Positions 35,383 to 44,253 of a DNA stretch of 64,000 bases are shown one piece after another. Every line of letters starts with the position of its first letter. Positions within the stretch are counted from its first letter, which is position 1. Source of the stretch: Nocardia salmonicida NBRC 13393 (lineage in GTDB: Bacteria > Actinomycetota > Actinomycetes > Mycobacteriales > Mycobacteriaceae); NCBI RefSeq assembly GCF_001613085.1, contig NZ_BDBR01000035.1:60953-124952 (forward strand). Direction: 5' to 3'. The translations under genes and the position numbers were made by a program. Below the pieces are notes generated by a model. It worked only from the letters and a program-made list of their open reading frames with translations. It did no database searches and was not told where the DNA came from.

Positions 35383-36177
35383 ATGATCACGCTGAACGAC
35401 TTCGACCGCGCAACCCCATTCATGGGGCAACTCAACGAAGAAGGGGGTCAGCCGGTGATGATTGTCAATACTTTTGTCGCGCCCCCGGACGGTATCGATG
35501 CGGTGATCGAAGTATGGCGACGGGATTCGGAAGTGATGAAGAAGCACTCCGGTCTTGTTTCCGCGCAGCTGTACCGGGGTACCGGTGGCAGTCGGGTGCT
35601 GACGAACGTCGCAGTATGGGAGTCGGCCGAATGCCTCGCGCGCGCTTTCGCAAGCACGGAATTCCAGCAACTTCTCCCGCAGTATCCGGAGGGGTCCGCG
35701 TCGTATCCGCATCTCGTTCGGCCGGTGTCCGTGCCGGGGGTCTGTGCGGGTGCACCTTGGGGCTATTCCTTCGATTCCACAACCGGCAGTGCTACAGGCA
35801 GCGTGTCGACGATCGATTTCTTCGAGCTCTGTCCAGGATCGACTTTCAAGTCCCAGCTGGCCGCAACCGACGGTCCATTCACACTGCTCGATATCGTCAT
35901 TGCCCCGCAGGGCGGGGTAGACACTGCCATTGCTGCCTGGAGCGAGACCACGCAGTTCATGAGGCAGCGCTCCGGACTCCTCAGGGCGGATCTCTACCGT
36001 GGATCCGCCGGTAGCAACGTATTGATCAATCTGGCCGTGTGGGAGTCTGCCGCAGCGCTGCTCGAGGCGGTGGAGGATCCCGGGTTCGCCGCGGTGACAG
36101 GTGGTTACCCTCCAGGATCCACGTGCACGCGCCAAGCGATCGTTCCTGTCGCGGTCGCCGGAATCTGTGTGGCCTGA
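35383..36177 (+). CDS. Protein with two antibiotic-biosynthesis-monooxygenase (ABM) domains
   Basis: 264 residues from ATG 35383 (GAGGAC upstream). Two similar ferredoxin-fold halves. Half 1, ~20-110: MIVNTFVAPPDGIDAVIEVW, SGLVSAQLYRGTGGSRVLTN, VAVWESAE. Half 2, ~155-250: LLDIVIAPQGGVDTAIAAW, SGLLRADLYRGSAGSNVLIN, LAVWESAA. ABM domains include small monooxygenases and heme-degrading enzymes; the repeated W-ES motif and duplicated layout suggest a pseudodimer. The substrate is unknown. Flanked by IS debris upstream. Confidence 0.75.
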   Translation: MITLNDFDRATPFMGQLNEEGGQPVMIVNTFVAPPDGIDAVIEVWRRDSEVMKKHSGLVSAQLYRGTGGSRVLTNVAVWESAECLARAFASTEFQQLLPQYPEGSASYPHLVRPVSVPGVCAGAPWGYSFDSTTGSATGSVSTIDFFELCPGSTFKSQLAATDGPFTLLDIVIAPQGGVDTAIAAWSETTQFMRQRSGLLRADLYRGSAGSNVLINLAVWESAAALLEAVEDPGFAAVTGGYPPGSTCTRQAIVPVAVAGICVA

Positions 36178-36328
36178 TAGTTGTCAGCGGTCGGCTTGCG
36201 TTCGGGACAGAGTCCCCGAGTCGCCGACGCAAATAGGTGGGCACAAGTCGAGCATGAGCGTGGAAACGCTGGTGCTCGGCCTGTGCCGCAGCCGCACGCC
36301 TCGGTCAGCGCGACCTCGGAAGCTGGGA

Positions 36329-36883
36329 TCAGCGCTTGCGGCCCATGACAGCGTTGTAGTCCTGCGAGTCGATGATCTCGTGTCCGTCCTCGCTGAACTC
36401 GAGCAGGACGCGCCAGAGCATGCGGACCTGGTGATCTGCCCACAAAGCCTTGGTCGGGGTGATGCGATAGAAGACCTGTTGGCCTTGGTCGGGCAATTTG
36501 ACGTTGGTGTACATCGAAGTGTCGGCGAGCCAGGGGAATTGGGCAAGACTCAATTGCACAGCATGCTGGATCTCGTCGGCGTCGGTGACCAGGCTGGCGC
36601 GACCCTGCATTTGCAACGAGCGAGTCAGACGGCGCTCGGCGTATCCGTCATCGGGCAATTCGCTCACGACGTAGCTGACGTTCGGATTGGCCTGCAGATG
36701 GGTGTGCTTGCGGTTGTACTGGAATGTGTGAATGTAGGCGATGAGCCCGTCGCCGGCGATGTGCATGGCTGCGGCCGAGGGAAATCAGTCGGCATCGATG
36801 ACGGCCAGGGTGGTGAGTTCCTCGGTGCGCAGCAGCTCGGAAATCGTGTCGCGGATCTGTTCAAGGGCAGGTTCGTTCTTCAT
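36329..36883 (-). pseudogene. PPOX-class F420/FMN-dependent oxidoreductase interrupted by TGA
   Basis: From ATG 36883: KNEPALEQIRDTISELLRTE, LTTLAVIDAD, then TGA (36785-36787), and in the same frame FPSAAAMHIAGDGLIAYIHT, then FQYNRKHTHLQANPNVSYVV. This is a split-barrel pyridoxamine-oxidase-like enzyme (usually DADG-PSAAAMH). The reading frame is otherwise intact to the stop at 36329, so a single change (GGA to TGA) is enough to explain it. The distal part could start anew at ATG 36766. The ATG overlaps the stop of a 36-codon ORF (ATGA). Confidence 0.75.
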
Positions 36884-36990
36884 ACGACGCACACCCCCGT
36901 AGCAGTGGCGACAAGTCGGGTCCTCGGGTCGAAGTCGTGCAGCACGGTCATCCAGGTCTCCTCTTCGATGGGGTGACTGATTCCGCCCAT
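36880..36990 (-). CDS. 36-residue ORF coupled to the PPOX gene
   Basis: ATG 36990 is preceded by GGAAGGAA at good spacing. The peptide begins MGGISHPIEEETWMTVLHDF and ends RTRLVATATGVCVV. Its TGA overlaps the ATG of the PPOX gene, so the two are translationally coupled. It follows the IclR gene by 43 bp on the same strand and has a candidate regulon operator in front. No family recognised; it may be a genuine small protein or a leader peptide. Confidence 0.45.
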   Translation of the reverse strand: MGGISHPIEEETWMTVLHDFDPRTRLVATATGVCVV

Positions 36991-37003
36991 CGTAGAAATT
37001 CCT

Positions 37004-37039
37004 TCCTGGATATCGGTATGTGCGTCCTGATCTTCAGGA
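37004..37039. promoter_or_regulatory. Candidate fourth tandem operator pair before the small ORF
   Basis: TCCTGATCTTCAGGA (37025-37039) has the TCCTG-N5-CAGGA layout of the catabolic operators, and a second TCCTG (37004-37008, ending CGGTA) sits exactly 21 bp away. It overlaps the 3' end of the IclR gene and the ribosome site of the small ORF, and the middle lacks the TAA seen in the other sites. Confidence 0.35.
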
Positions 37040-37822
37040 GTCGCGTAGTTCGAGCTGGCGTGAGATCGCTGCGGCCGCATCTTTCACCGCGGACTCGACC
37101 TCGCGTAGGCGGGTGCGGGGAACCCGGGCAGCGAGGGCGGCGACGCTGACCGCGGCGCAGACTGAACCCGCGGCATTTCGTACCGGTGCGGCGACGCCGA
37201 GGATGTGGGGGTCGAGTTCGCCCTGTGACACCGCTATTCCGGCTTTGCGGATACGGGACAGTCGTGTGCGCAGCGCTTTGGGATCGGTGAGAGTCTTGCT
37301 CGTAAATCGTTCGAGCGGTGCCTGTTCCAGTACCGAGGTGACCTCGTCGGGGTCGGTCCAGGCCAGTAGGACTTCTGCTGCGGCGCCCGCGTTGATCGGC
37401 AGGACCTGGCCGCGTTCGTAGGAGAGCCGAACTGTGTGATGGGCCTCGACGAGATCGAGGCAGACCACCGAGCGACCGGATCGGCGGGTCAGTAGCACCG
37501 TTTCGTCGACCTGCGCGGCCAGTGTCCGCATCGCCGGTAGCGCGGCCTCGGACAGCCCGAGACCGACGCGGGCGAGGCGAGCGAGTTGAAAGATCCTGGG
37601 GCCGAGCCGAAATCCGCCGGGGGTTTCCTCGATGAACCCATTGCTGGACAGGCTCTGCAGGTATCGGTAGCCCGTCGAGCGGGCGACGCCGAGTCCCGCG
37701 GCCACCTCGGTGCCGGTCCATACCGGCTTGTCGATGGAGAACAGCAGCAGGATGTCGAGCGCGCGATCGGCTGTGGAGTTGCGTTCCCGATAGGTGCTGG
37801 GTGCGGCGTTTCGTTCGGTCAT
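37034..37822 (-). CDS. IclR-family regulator
   Basis: 262 residues. N-terminal winged helix (~15-75): STADRALDILLLFSIDKPVW, GLGVARSTGYRYLQSLSSNG. C-terminal IclR effector domain (~85-255): VDETVLLTRRSGRSVVCLDL, INAGAAAEVLLAW, VSQGELDPHILGVAAPVRN. IclR regulators respond to aromatic acids or related metabolites, usually as repressors or activators binding tandem dyads. ATG 37822 or GTG 37828; no ribosome site, perhaps leaderless. Divergent from the class II aldolase gene with a tandem operator in between, so it is the prime candidate for the regulon controller. Confidence 0.92.
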   Translation of the reverse strand: MTERNAAPSTYRERNSTADRALDILLLFSIDKPVWTGTEVAAGLGVARSTGYRYLQSLSSNGFIEETPGGFRLGPRIFQLARLARVGLGLSEAALPAMRTLAAQVDETVLLTRRSGRSVVCLDLVEAHHTVRLSYERGQVLPINAGAAAEVLLAWTDPDEVTSVLEQAPLERFTSKTLTDPKALRTRLSRIRKAGIAVSQGELDPHILGVAAPVRNAAGSVCAAVSVAALAARVPRTRLREVESAVKDAAAAISRQLELRDS

Positions 37823-37847
37823 GGACACACGTTAGTCGGCAGAATAT

Positions 37848-37889
37848 TGTCCTGTAAAGCAGGATGTGTGTGCCGTTATATAGGATTTT
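37848..37889. promoter_or_regulatory. Tandem operator 1 (IclR / aldolase promoter)
   Basis: TCCTGTAAAGCAGGA (37850-37864) and a degenerate second copy ending TATATAGGA (to 37885); the matching AGGA bases are exactly 21 bp apart. Located in the divergent promoter of the IclR and aldolase genes. Confidence 0.65.
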
Positions 37890-37958
37890 GACCTTACGGT
37901 AAGGACTGTCGCGGCGGCGATGGATCTCTCAGTCGCTCAACTCGGTCGAAGGAGACAT

Positions 37959-38645
37959 ATGGAAGACCTCAGGAACGCGGTGGTCCAAGCCGGTCGCGCG
38001 TTGGCCGCCGCAGGGCTCGGCGACATGGTCTGGGGGCACGCCTCGGTGCGTGATCCAGACGGTGCCGGGGTGTGGATGAAGGCGTCCGGATGGGGGTTCG
38101 AGGAGATCGATCTCGACACGGTGGTGCTGGTCTCGCCGACCGGGGAGGTGCTGGCTGGGTCGGGGCGGCGGCACCTGGAGTTCCCGATCCACACCGAGAT
38201 CATGGCTGCGCGGTCCGACGTCGGCGCGGTGGTGCACACGCACGCACCCGCACTCGCGGCCTTCGCGTCCTTGGGGTGTGACCTGTTGCCGATTTCGCAC
38301 GACGCGGTGCCCTTCGCGTATCCGCAGTTGCCCAGGTTCGAAGAAACCGGAGCGCTGATCGCGACAACGGATTTGGGTCACGCACTGGCCCGAGGGTTGT
38401 CCGATGCGAACGCGATTCTGATACCCAACCACGGTGCGGTGACGGTGGGACCCGACATCGGCACCGCCGTCATGTACGCCGTGCTGCTCGAACGTGCTTG
38501 CCGGACACAGCTTCTCGCCGCATCGGCGGGAGGCCCGGCGGTGTGGTCGGACCGTGCGGAGACGGAATTCAAGCGCGAGCAGGTCTGGAATCCTGCCCAG
38601 CTGGACGCTGGATGGCGATACCTGATCAGGCAGAGCGGGGCGTAG
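37959..38645 (+). CDS. Class II aldolase/adducin-family enzyme, possibly a decarboxylase
   Basis: 228 residues from ATG 37959 (GAAGGAG 4 bases upstream). Class II aldolase fold: LGDMVWGHASVRDPD, EEIDLDTVVLVSPTGEVL, then zinc ligands in HLEFPIHTEIMAARSDVGAV and VHTHAP and a further His in ILIPNHGAVTVG. The family contains sugar-phosphate aldolases and also decarboxylases of dihydroxy-aromatic acids (for example the 3,4-dihydroxyphthalate type). In this locus, next to ring hydroxylases and extradiol dioxygenases, a decarboxylase or aldolase acting on an aromatic intermediate is the more likely role (inference). Confidence 0.85.
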   Translation: MEDLRNAVVQAGRALAAAGLGDMVWGHASVRDPDGAGVWMKASGWGFEEIDLDTVVLVSPTGEVLAGSGRRHLEFPIHTEIMAARSDVGAVVHTHAPALAAFASLGCDLLPISHDAVPFAYPQLPRFEETGALIATTDLGHALARGLSDANAILIPNHGAVTVGPDIGTAVMYAVLLERACRTQLLAASAGGPAVWSDRAETEFKREQVWNPAQLDAGWRYLIRQSGA

Positions 38646-38654
38646 CTGCCGACT

Positions 38655-39110
38655 TCATGGCTGTGCGGCGAGCGCTTGGGCGAGTGCGCGCAGGTCCGGC
38701 AGTACCGACGCGATGCGGGTCCGGGACTGTTCGCTCAATGTCGCCAGGGCGTCGGAAACCCCGGCGTCGAGACGGTCGGCGAGTTCGGTGCTCGCGGCTC
38801 GCATCTTGGCGGTGGGATGGAGTTGTATCACCCGGGCGTCCGCAGGGTCGCTACGTCGGTCGAGGAATCCGTCCTTGGTCAGGGCCGAGATCAGTGTGCT
38901 GACATTGTTGGCCTGCATGCGCAATGCCTCGGCGATCTCGCGGACGGTGATACCGGGGCGGCTGTCGACTAGTTTGAGGACCTCTACCTGGGCGAGCGGC
39001 CGTGGGTTTTCGCCGCGGGGAGTTCCCTGGCTCTGCCGCAGTGCTCGATGCAGCGCCCAACTCGTTCGGGTGATGTCGGCGGCGAGGTCTCCGTGGTCAG
39101 TGTTGGGCAC
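38655..39110 (-). CDS. MarR-family regulator
   Basis: 151 residues from GTG 39110 (AGAGGTAA upstream; a longer frame lacks support). Winged helix: PLAQVEVLKLVDSRPGITVR, EIAEALRMQANNVSTLISAL, then the wing TKDGFLDRRSDPADARVIQL. Dimerisation helices at both ends. MarR regulators commonly sense phenolic compounds. Convergent with the aldolase gene (9-bp gap) and divergent from the alcohol dehydrogenase operon, with operator pair 2 in between. Confidence 0.88.
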   Translation of the reverse strand: MPNTDHGDLAADITRTSWALHRALRQSQGTPRGENPRPLAQVEVLKLVDSRPGITVREIAEALRMQANNVSTLISALTKDGFLDRRSDPADARVIQLHPTAKMRAASTELADRLDAGVSDALATLSEQSRTRIASVLPDLRALAQALAAQP

Positions 39111-39153
39111 AACCCAGTTTACCTCTAGTGGTAGATCTTCCTGAATTTTGATG

Positions 39154-39194
39154 TGTCCTATATAACAGGATGCTGCTTTTGTTATGCAGGACAC
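39154..39194. promoter_or_regulatory. Tandem operator 2 (MarR / alcohol dehydrogenase promoter)
   Basis: TGTCCTATATAACAGGA (39154-39170), then TTTTGTTATGCAGGACA (39177-39193). The two CAGGA halves are exactly 21 bp apart. The second site is nearly identical to the second site of operator 3. Confidence 0.7.
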
Positions 39195-39212
39195 GATCGT
39201 AGCGTGGCGTTC

Positions 39213-40301
39213 ATGCCGATCGATTCCATTGCCGCTGTCGCCCGTGCCGCCGCGGACAACTTCTCCTGGGAGACCGTGATCGTGGATGACCCCGGTCCCG
39301 GCGAGGTACTGGTCCGCTTGGTCGCCGCCGGGGTCTGCCACACCGATTTGTCAGTTCTCGCAGGACGGTTGCCGACACCCTTGCCCGCCGTTCTCGGACA
39401 CGAAGGCGCCGGTGTGGTCGAAGCGGTGGGGGCCGGTGTCACCACCGCGGCGGTCGGCGACCGTGTGGTGTTGTCGTTCGCGTCCTGCGGTTCGTGCACT
39501 CGTTGCCGGACCGGCCGTCCGACTCAGTGCCCCACCTATTTTCCGCTCAACTTCGGTGCCCGCAGGCCTGATGGGACGACGCCCCTGCGGGACCGGTCGG
39601 GGCAGCCGATCGGCGGACTGTTCTTCGGGCAGTCGTCGCTGGCGCAATATGCGGTGGCGTCGCAGCACAGTGTCGTGCCGGTTGCCGTCGAGAACGACGA
39701 CGAACTGGCGATGCTCGCGCCGATCGGCTGTGGCATCCAAACCGGTGCCGGAGCAGTGCTCAATCTCCTTCGTCCGCCGCCGGGGTCCCGTGTCGCCGTT
39801 GTTGGGGCAGGCGCGGTCGGCTTGTCGGCGGTGATGGCGGCACGGCTGTGCGGTGCGAGCGAAATCGTGGCCGTGGACCGGCTTCCCGCCCGGCTCGGCC
39901 TGGCTCGCGAACTCGGCGCCACCGCGACGACAACCGACGCGGGCGAACTACGCGAGCTCGACTACATCATCGAGACCACCGGCGTGCCGAGCTTGCTCGA
40001 AGGGGCACTCGAACAGATCCGAGCAGGCGGCACCGTCGCCGTTATCGGTGCGCCCGCAGCGGGAACCCGCATCGCTGTCGACGTCAACGCCATGATCGAC
40101 GGCCGGACCCTGCTCGGTGTCACCGAAGGCGGCAGCGACCGGGTCACCTTCATCCCGGCACTGATCGAGCTGTATCGCGGCGGACGGCTGCCGCTGGATC
40201 GACTCGTGCGCTTCTATCCACCGACCGAACTGCAACGCGCTGTCGATGACGCGCGCTCCGGTCTCACCGTCAAACCCGTCATCCGATTCGAGGCCCCATG
40301 A
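39213..40301 (+). CDS. Zinc-dependent aryl-alcohol-type dehydrogenase
   Basis: 362 residues from ATG 39213. MDR alcohol dehydrogenase with catalytic zinc ligands in AAGVCHTDLS and LGHEGAGVVEAVG, a structural-zinc lobe CGSCTRCRTGRPTQC, and an NAD-binding GAGAVGLSAVMAA followed by AVDRLP (acidic residue, NAD preference). Resembles benzyl/aryl-alcohol dehydrogenases. Would oxidise an alcohol to an aldehyde for the aldehyde dehydrogenase gene that overlaps it by 4 bp. First gene of a five-gene operon ending at 45180. An upstream ATG in frame (39153) lies inside the operator and was rejected. Confidence 0.9.
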   Translation: MPIDSIAAVARAAADNFSWETVIVDDPGPGEVLVRLVAAGVCHTDLSVLAGRLPTPLPAVLGHEGAGVVEAVGAGVTTAAVGDRVVLSFASCGSCTRCRTGRPTQCPTYFPLNFGARRPDGTTPLRDRSGQPIGGLFFGQSSLAQYAVASQHSVVPVAVENDDELAMLAPIGCGIQTGAGAVLNLLRPPPGSRVAVVGAGAVGLSAVMAARLCGASEIVAVDRLPARLGLARELGATATTTDAGELRELDYIIETTGVPSLLEGALEQIRAGGTVAVIGAPAAGTRIAVDVNAMIDGRTLLGVTEGGSDRVTFIPALIELYRGGRLPLDRLVRFYPPTELQRAVDDARSGLTVKPVIRFEAP

Positions 40302-41728
40302 CACTCCCACACGCCCGCAACCTCATCGACGGCCGATGGCGCGACGGCCACGCCATCGGCACCAGCGTCGACCCGGCCACCGGCCAGCCTTTGGGCACCT
40401 TCGCCGACGCGGGTGCGGTCACCGCCCGGGCTGCGATCGACGCCGCTCGCCGGGTATTCGACACCACGGCCTGGTCGCAGGACCGGCAGGCTCGGGCGAC
40501 GGCGCTGTTCGCGCTCGCCGACGCGATGACCGCACGTCGCGACGAACTCGTCGAGCTGTTGTCCCGGGAAAACGGCAAGAAGCTCGCCGATGCCGCCATG
40601 GAAGTCGACGCCACCATCCCCAAGCTGCGATACAACGCCGCCCTCGCACTGACCGACAGCGGACGGGCCGCCCAGCTGGCACCCGGGATGTACTCGATGG
40701 CCTTGCCCCAGCCCATCGGTGTAGCCGCGGTGATCGTGCCGTGGAACTCGCCGATCATCCTGGCGGTGCGCTCGTTCGCGCCCGCGTTGGCCGCGGGGTG
40801 CACCGTGGCGATGAAGATGCCCGCGCAGACCGCGCTGACCAACGGGCTGCTCTATGAACTCATCGCCCAGGCACTGCCTCCCGGTGTCGTCAACGCGTTC
40901 ACCGAATCGGGCAACACCGGTGCCCCGGTACTGGTTTCGGACCCGCACTCCGATGTGATCAGCTACACCGGGTCCACCGTGGTGGGGCGCGCCATCATGG
41001 CGGCCGCGGCGCCCGGCCTCAAACCGGTCTCACTCGAACTCGGTGGCAAGTCGCCGATGATCGTGTTCGACGATGCCGACCTCGACGCGGTCGTACCGAC
41101 CCTGACCGCCGCGATCACCACCTTCAGTGGCCAATTCTGTATGGCCGGTAGCCGAATTCTGGCGCAACGCGGCATCGCCGACGAACTGCGCGAGCTGATG
41201 GCCGAGGCGTTGTCGCGGGTCAAGGTCGGTCCCGGCACCGATCCCGAGACCGACATGGGCCCGCTGATCGACCGGGCCGCGGCCGAGCGTATAGACCGCA
41301 TCATCGACGAGGCAGCGGCCTACGCGAAGGTGCTGGTGCGTGGTGGGCTGGTCGAGCCGACCGGTACAGACGCCTTCCTTCGTCCCGCCCTCATCGAAGT
41401 AGCCGACGTGACATCGCCGGTGGTGCAGGACGAGATCTTCGGGCCCGTAGCGACTTTCGAGATCTTCGATACCGAACTCGACGCGATCGAACGCGCCAAC
41501 GCCACGCAGTACGGGCTGGCCGCTTCGATCTGGACTCGGGACGTCGATCGCCCGATGCGGGTCGCGCGCCGCATCGACGCGGGCACCGTCTGGACCAATA
41601 CCTGGGGCGTCGTCCACGACCAGATGGAAGAAGGCGGCTTCAAACACAGCGGCCTCGGAAGGCTCAACGGTCACCGCGCGATCGAGGAGTTCCAAGAAGT
41701 CAAACACATTGTCCACCAGGGCAACTGA
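40298..41728 (+). CDS. NAD(P)-dependent aldehyde dehydrogenase
   Basis: 476 residues, complete family length. VIVPWNSPIILAVRSFAPAL (cofactor binding), SYTGSTVVGRAIM (Rossmann GSTxxG), LELGGKSPMIVFDDADLD (catalytic Glu), FSGQFCMAGSRIL (nucleophilic Cys), QDEIFGPVATFEIFDTE and TWGVVHDQMEEGGFKHSGLG near the C-terminus. Oxidises an aldehyde to an acid. ATGA overlap with the alcohol dehydrogenase, so the pair likely converts an alcohol side chain to a carboxylate. Confidence 0.93.
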   Translation: MTLPHARNLIDGRWRDGHAIGTSVDPATGQPLGTFADAGAVTARAAIDAARRVFDTTAWSQDRQARATALFALADAMTARRDELVELLSRENGKKLADAAMEVDATIPKLRYNAALALTDSGRAAQLAPGMYSMALPQPIGVAAVIVPWNSPIILAVRSFAPALAAGCTVAMKMPAQTALTNGLLYELIAQALPPGVVNAFTESGNTGAPVLVSDPHSDVISYTGSTVVGRAIMAAAAPGLKPVSLELGGKSPMIVFDDADLDAVVPTLTAAITTFSGQFCMAGSRILAQRGIADELRELMAEALSRVKVGPGTDPETDMGPLIDRAAAERIDRIIDEAAAYAKVLVRGGLVEPTGTDAFLRPALIEVADVTSPVVQDEIFGPVATFEIFDTELDAIERANATQYGLAASIWTRDVDRPMRVARRIDAGTVWTNTWGVVHDQMEEGGFKHSGLGRLNGHRAIEEFQEVKHIVHQGN

Positions 41729-41749
41729 GAACCATCCAAGCGAGGATCA

Positions 41750-43339
41750 ATGCTCAATCCAGATCACGACGTGGTGATCGTCGGCGCGGGACCGGTCGGG
41801 CTGGCCACCGCGCGAATGCTCGGGCTGCGCGGCCACGATGTCGTCATCGTCGAACGCTGGCCCCAACCGTATCCACTTCCCCGCGCAGTGCACTTCGATG
41901 ACGAGATCGGCCGAGTATTCGGATCGATGAACCTGACCGAACAGGTCAAGGCCATCTCGGATCCAGTTCCCGACCATTACGAATGGCGCAACGCGGCCGG
42001 GGAGGCGCTGCTGCGCATCGACTGGTCGGGCATCGGCCCTAACGGCTGGCCCACCGCCAATTTCTTCTCTCAGCCCCAACTCGAACACGTACTGGCAGAC
42101 GCTGTCGAGACGATGCCCAACGTCACGCTGATCCGCGGCGCAGAGGTCGTCGCCGTCGACGAGCACCCAGGGCAGGTCGTCATCGGCGTGGCCGACACCG
42201 TCATCGACTCCGGGCAAGCCGCGCCGGCATCGGCCGTCGCCCGAACACTGAGCGCCCGCTATGTCGTCGGCTGCGACGGGGCCAACAGCCTGGTGCGCCG
42301 GCGTATGGGCGCGACGATGCACGATCAAGGCTTCTTCTTCGACTGGCTGATCGTGGACACGATCCCGACCGACGACATCGTCTGGTCGCCGCAGAACTGG
42401 CAGCTGTGCGATCCGGCACGCCCGACCACGATCGTTTCCGGTGGGCAGGGACGGCGCCGCTGGGAATTCATGCGCCTCCCCGGCGAGGATCCCGCCGAAC
42501 TCGGCACCGTCGATCGCGCATGGGAGCTGTTGTCGCCGTGGGGCCGGACTCCGGCCAACACTCAGCTGGAACGGCACGCGATCTACACCTTCGCCGCCCG
42601 CTGGGCCGATCGCTGGCGTAACGGACGAATGATGATCGCCGGCGATGCCGCCCACCAGATGCCGCCGTTCGCCGGCCAAGGCATGTGCTCGGGGGTGCGC
42701 GACGCCGCCAACCTCGCCTGGAAACTGGACCGGGTCCTGCGCCGGGTATCGCCGCCGGATCTGCTCGACACCTACACCAGTGAACGAAGCGTGCACCTGC
42801 AGCACGCGATCGCGATGTCGGTGGAACTGGGAAAAGTGATCTGCGTGCTCGACCCGGAACAGGCCGCACAGCGCGACGCCCGCATGATCGCTGGAAACGC
42901 CGACCCCGCGGTGGTGTTGCCCGTCGGTGCACGTCCGGTTCTCGGGGCGGGAGCAGTGCGCACGAGCGGTGAACTCTCGGGGACGATGACCCCACAGTTC
43001 CCCGTCACCGTCGCCGACACCGCAGTCCTGCTGGATAACGCCACCGGGTACGGCGCGTCGTTGATACTCGCCGCGCAGCGACCAGCCGCCGACCTACTCG
43101 ACGAGCCGCTGCGCGCATCGCTGGCCGCAGCGGAGGTGACCGCCCTCTCACTGGCAACCAGCGGCAACCCCGACCTACGCGATCACGACGGAGCCTGGAC
43201 GGCATGGCTGGCTGCCAATTCCCTTGCCGCCGTGCTGATAAGGCCCGACCACTACGTATTCGGCACCGCCGAGACCGCCGATGGCGTAGCGACCCTGGCG
43301 GCGGAGTACATCGCCTGCTTGACGACCAGCGTCTGCTGA
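41750..43339 (+). CDS. FAD-dependent aromatic hydroxylase (MhpA/PheA type), copy 1
   Basis: 529 residues. GxGxxG FAD site at the start (VVIVGAGPVGLATARMLGLR), the DG motif VVGCDGANSLVRRRMGA, and the ribityl site MMIAGDAAHQMPPFAGQGMC. Family: class A flavoprotein hydroxylases of phenols and (hydroxyphenyl)propionate. Uses NAD(P)H and O2 to add an OH to an aromatic ring, preparing it for ring cleavage by the dioxygenase encoded two genes on. It differs clearly from the second copy at 47360, so the two probably act on different intermediates. Confidence 0.9.
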   Translation: MLNPDHDVVIVGAGPVGLATARMLGLRGHDVVIVERWPQPYPLPRAVHFDDEIGRVFGSMNLTEQVKAISDPVPDHYEWRNAAGEALLRIDWSGIGPNGWPTANFFSQPQLEHVLADAVETMPNVTLIRGAEVVAVDEHPGQVVIGVADTVIDSGQAAPASAVARTLSARYVVGCDGANSLVRRRMGATMHDQGFFFDWLIVDTIPTDDIVWSPQNWQLCDPARPTTIVSGGQGRRRWEFMRLPGEDPAELGTVDRAWELLSPWGRTPANTQLERHAIYTFAARWADRWRNGRMMIAGDAAHQMPPFAGQGMCSGVRDAANLAWKLDRVLRRVSPPDLLDTYTSERSVHLQHAIAMSVELGKVICVLDPEQAAQRDARMIAGNADPAVVLPVGARPVLGAGAVRTSGELSGTMTPQFPVTVADTAVLLDNATGYGASLILAAQRPAADLLDEPLRASLAAAEVTALSLATSGNPDLRDHDGAWTAWLAANSLAAVLIRPDHYVFGTAETADGVATLAAEYIACLTTSVC

Positions 43340-43371
43340 CGCACCACATCACACGGAGGAGAACAACTGTC

Positions 43372-44244
43372 ATGCGTATTGCGAATCTGCGGGGCCGCGG
43401 AGCCATTGTGTACGGCGAGCGCGGCCACGAACGCGCCGTGGAAATCGCCGCGGCATCGGGTGGCCGATTCAGCGGCGACTTCGCGGACCTGTATGCCAAC
43501 TGGGACAGCGTGCGAGAGTGGGCGGCCGCGCTGTCATCCGAAGAAATCGAAGGGCACTCGGTCGCGCTGGATCGCGCCGAGTTGGGCGCGCCGTCGCCCG
43601 CGCCGCGCCAGGTCTTCGCGGTCGGACTGAACTACCGGGCCCACGCGGCGGAATCGGGGTTCGATGCGCCCGAACATCTGCCGCCGGTCTTCACCAAATA
43701 CGTGTCCAGCTTCAGCGGCCCCGACACTACGGTGACCATCCCCGAAGGAGGAAATGTGGACTGGGAAGTCGAACTCGTGGTGGTCATCGGCCAGACGTTG
43801 CGTCACATCGAACCATCGCAGGCGTGGGCCGGGGTAGCGGGACTGACCGTCGGCCAGGATATCTCCGAACGGGCTTCCCAGTTGCGCGGTCCCGCTCCAC
43901 AGTTCGGCCTCGGCAAGTCCTTCCCCGGGTTCTCGCCCCAAGGTCCGTGGCTGGTGACACCGGACGAGCTCGCCGATCCCGACGATCTCGAGCTCGGGTG
44001 CTGCATCGACGGCGAAGAAGTGCAAAAGGGCCGCACCAGGGACCTGATCTTCCCGATCCCGTCCCTGATCGCCGCCTTGTCGCAGACGGTCACGCTGTTC
44101 CCCGGCGATGTGATCTTCACCGGCACCCCGGCCGGAGTCGGTATCGGTCGTGAGCCGAAGCGATTCCTGCAGCCCGGAGAACGTCTCGATTCCTGGATCG
44201 AGGGAATCGGTGCGTTGCGCCAGACCTTCGTCGGGACGCGGTAA
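43372..44244 (+). CDS. Fumarylacetoacetate-hydrolase-family enzyme, copy 1
   Basis: 290 residues from ATG 43372 (GGAGGAG upstream). C-terminal FAH domain: VFAVGLNYRAHAAESGFD, VFTKYVSSFSGPDTTVTIPE, metal ligands in VDWEVELVVVIGQ, AGLTVGQDIS, FPIPSLIAALSQ, IFTGTPAGVGIG. Members hydrolyse or decarboxylate ring-fission products (fumarylpyruvate or oxohept-ene-dioate hydrolases, isomerases). Lies between hydroxylase and dioxygenase genes. Confidence 0.9.
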   Translation: MRIANLRGRGAIVYGERGHERAVEIAAASGGRFSGDFADLYANWDSVREWAAALSSEEIEGHSVALDRAELGAPSPAPRQVFAVGLNYRAHAAESGFDAPEHLPPVFTKYVSSFSGPDTTVTIPEGGNVDWEVELVVVIGQTLRHIEPSQAWAGVAGLTVGQDISERASQLRGPAPQFGLGKSFPGFSPQGPWLVTPDELADPDDLELGCCIDGEEVQKGRTRDLIFPIPSLIAALSQTVTLFPGDVIFTGTPAGVGIGREPKRFLQPGERLDSWIEGIGALRQTFVGTR

Positions 44245-44253
44245 GGAGCCGTC

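Noticed and set aside
36785..36787. In-frame TGA of the PPOX gene as a selenocysteine codon
   Set aside because: No selenocysteine insertion signal was seen and the family does not use selenocysteine; the equivalent position is usually glycine.
36880..36990. The 36-residue ORF as a RiPP (mycofactocin-like) precursor
   Set aside because: The C-terminus (ATATGVCVV) lacks the mycofactocin ending, and no radical SAM or other modifying enzyme gene is near.
39153..39212. Upstream ATG extending the alcohol dehydrogenase by 20 residues
   Set aside because: It lies within operator pair 2, and the added residues (SYITGCCFCYAGHD) do not look like the family N-terminus.
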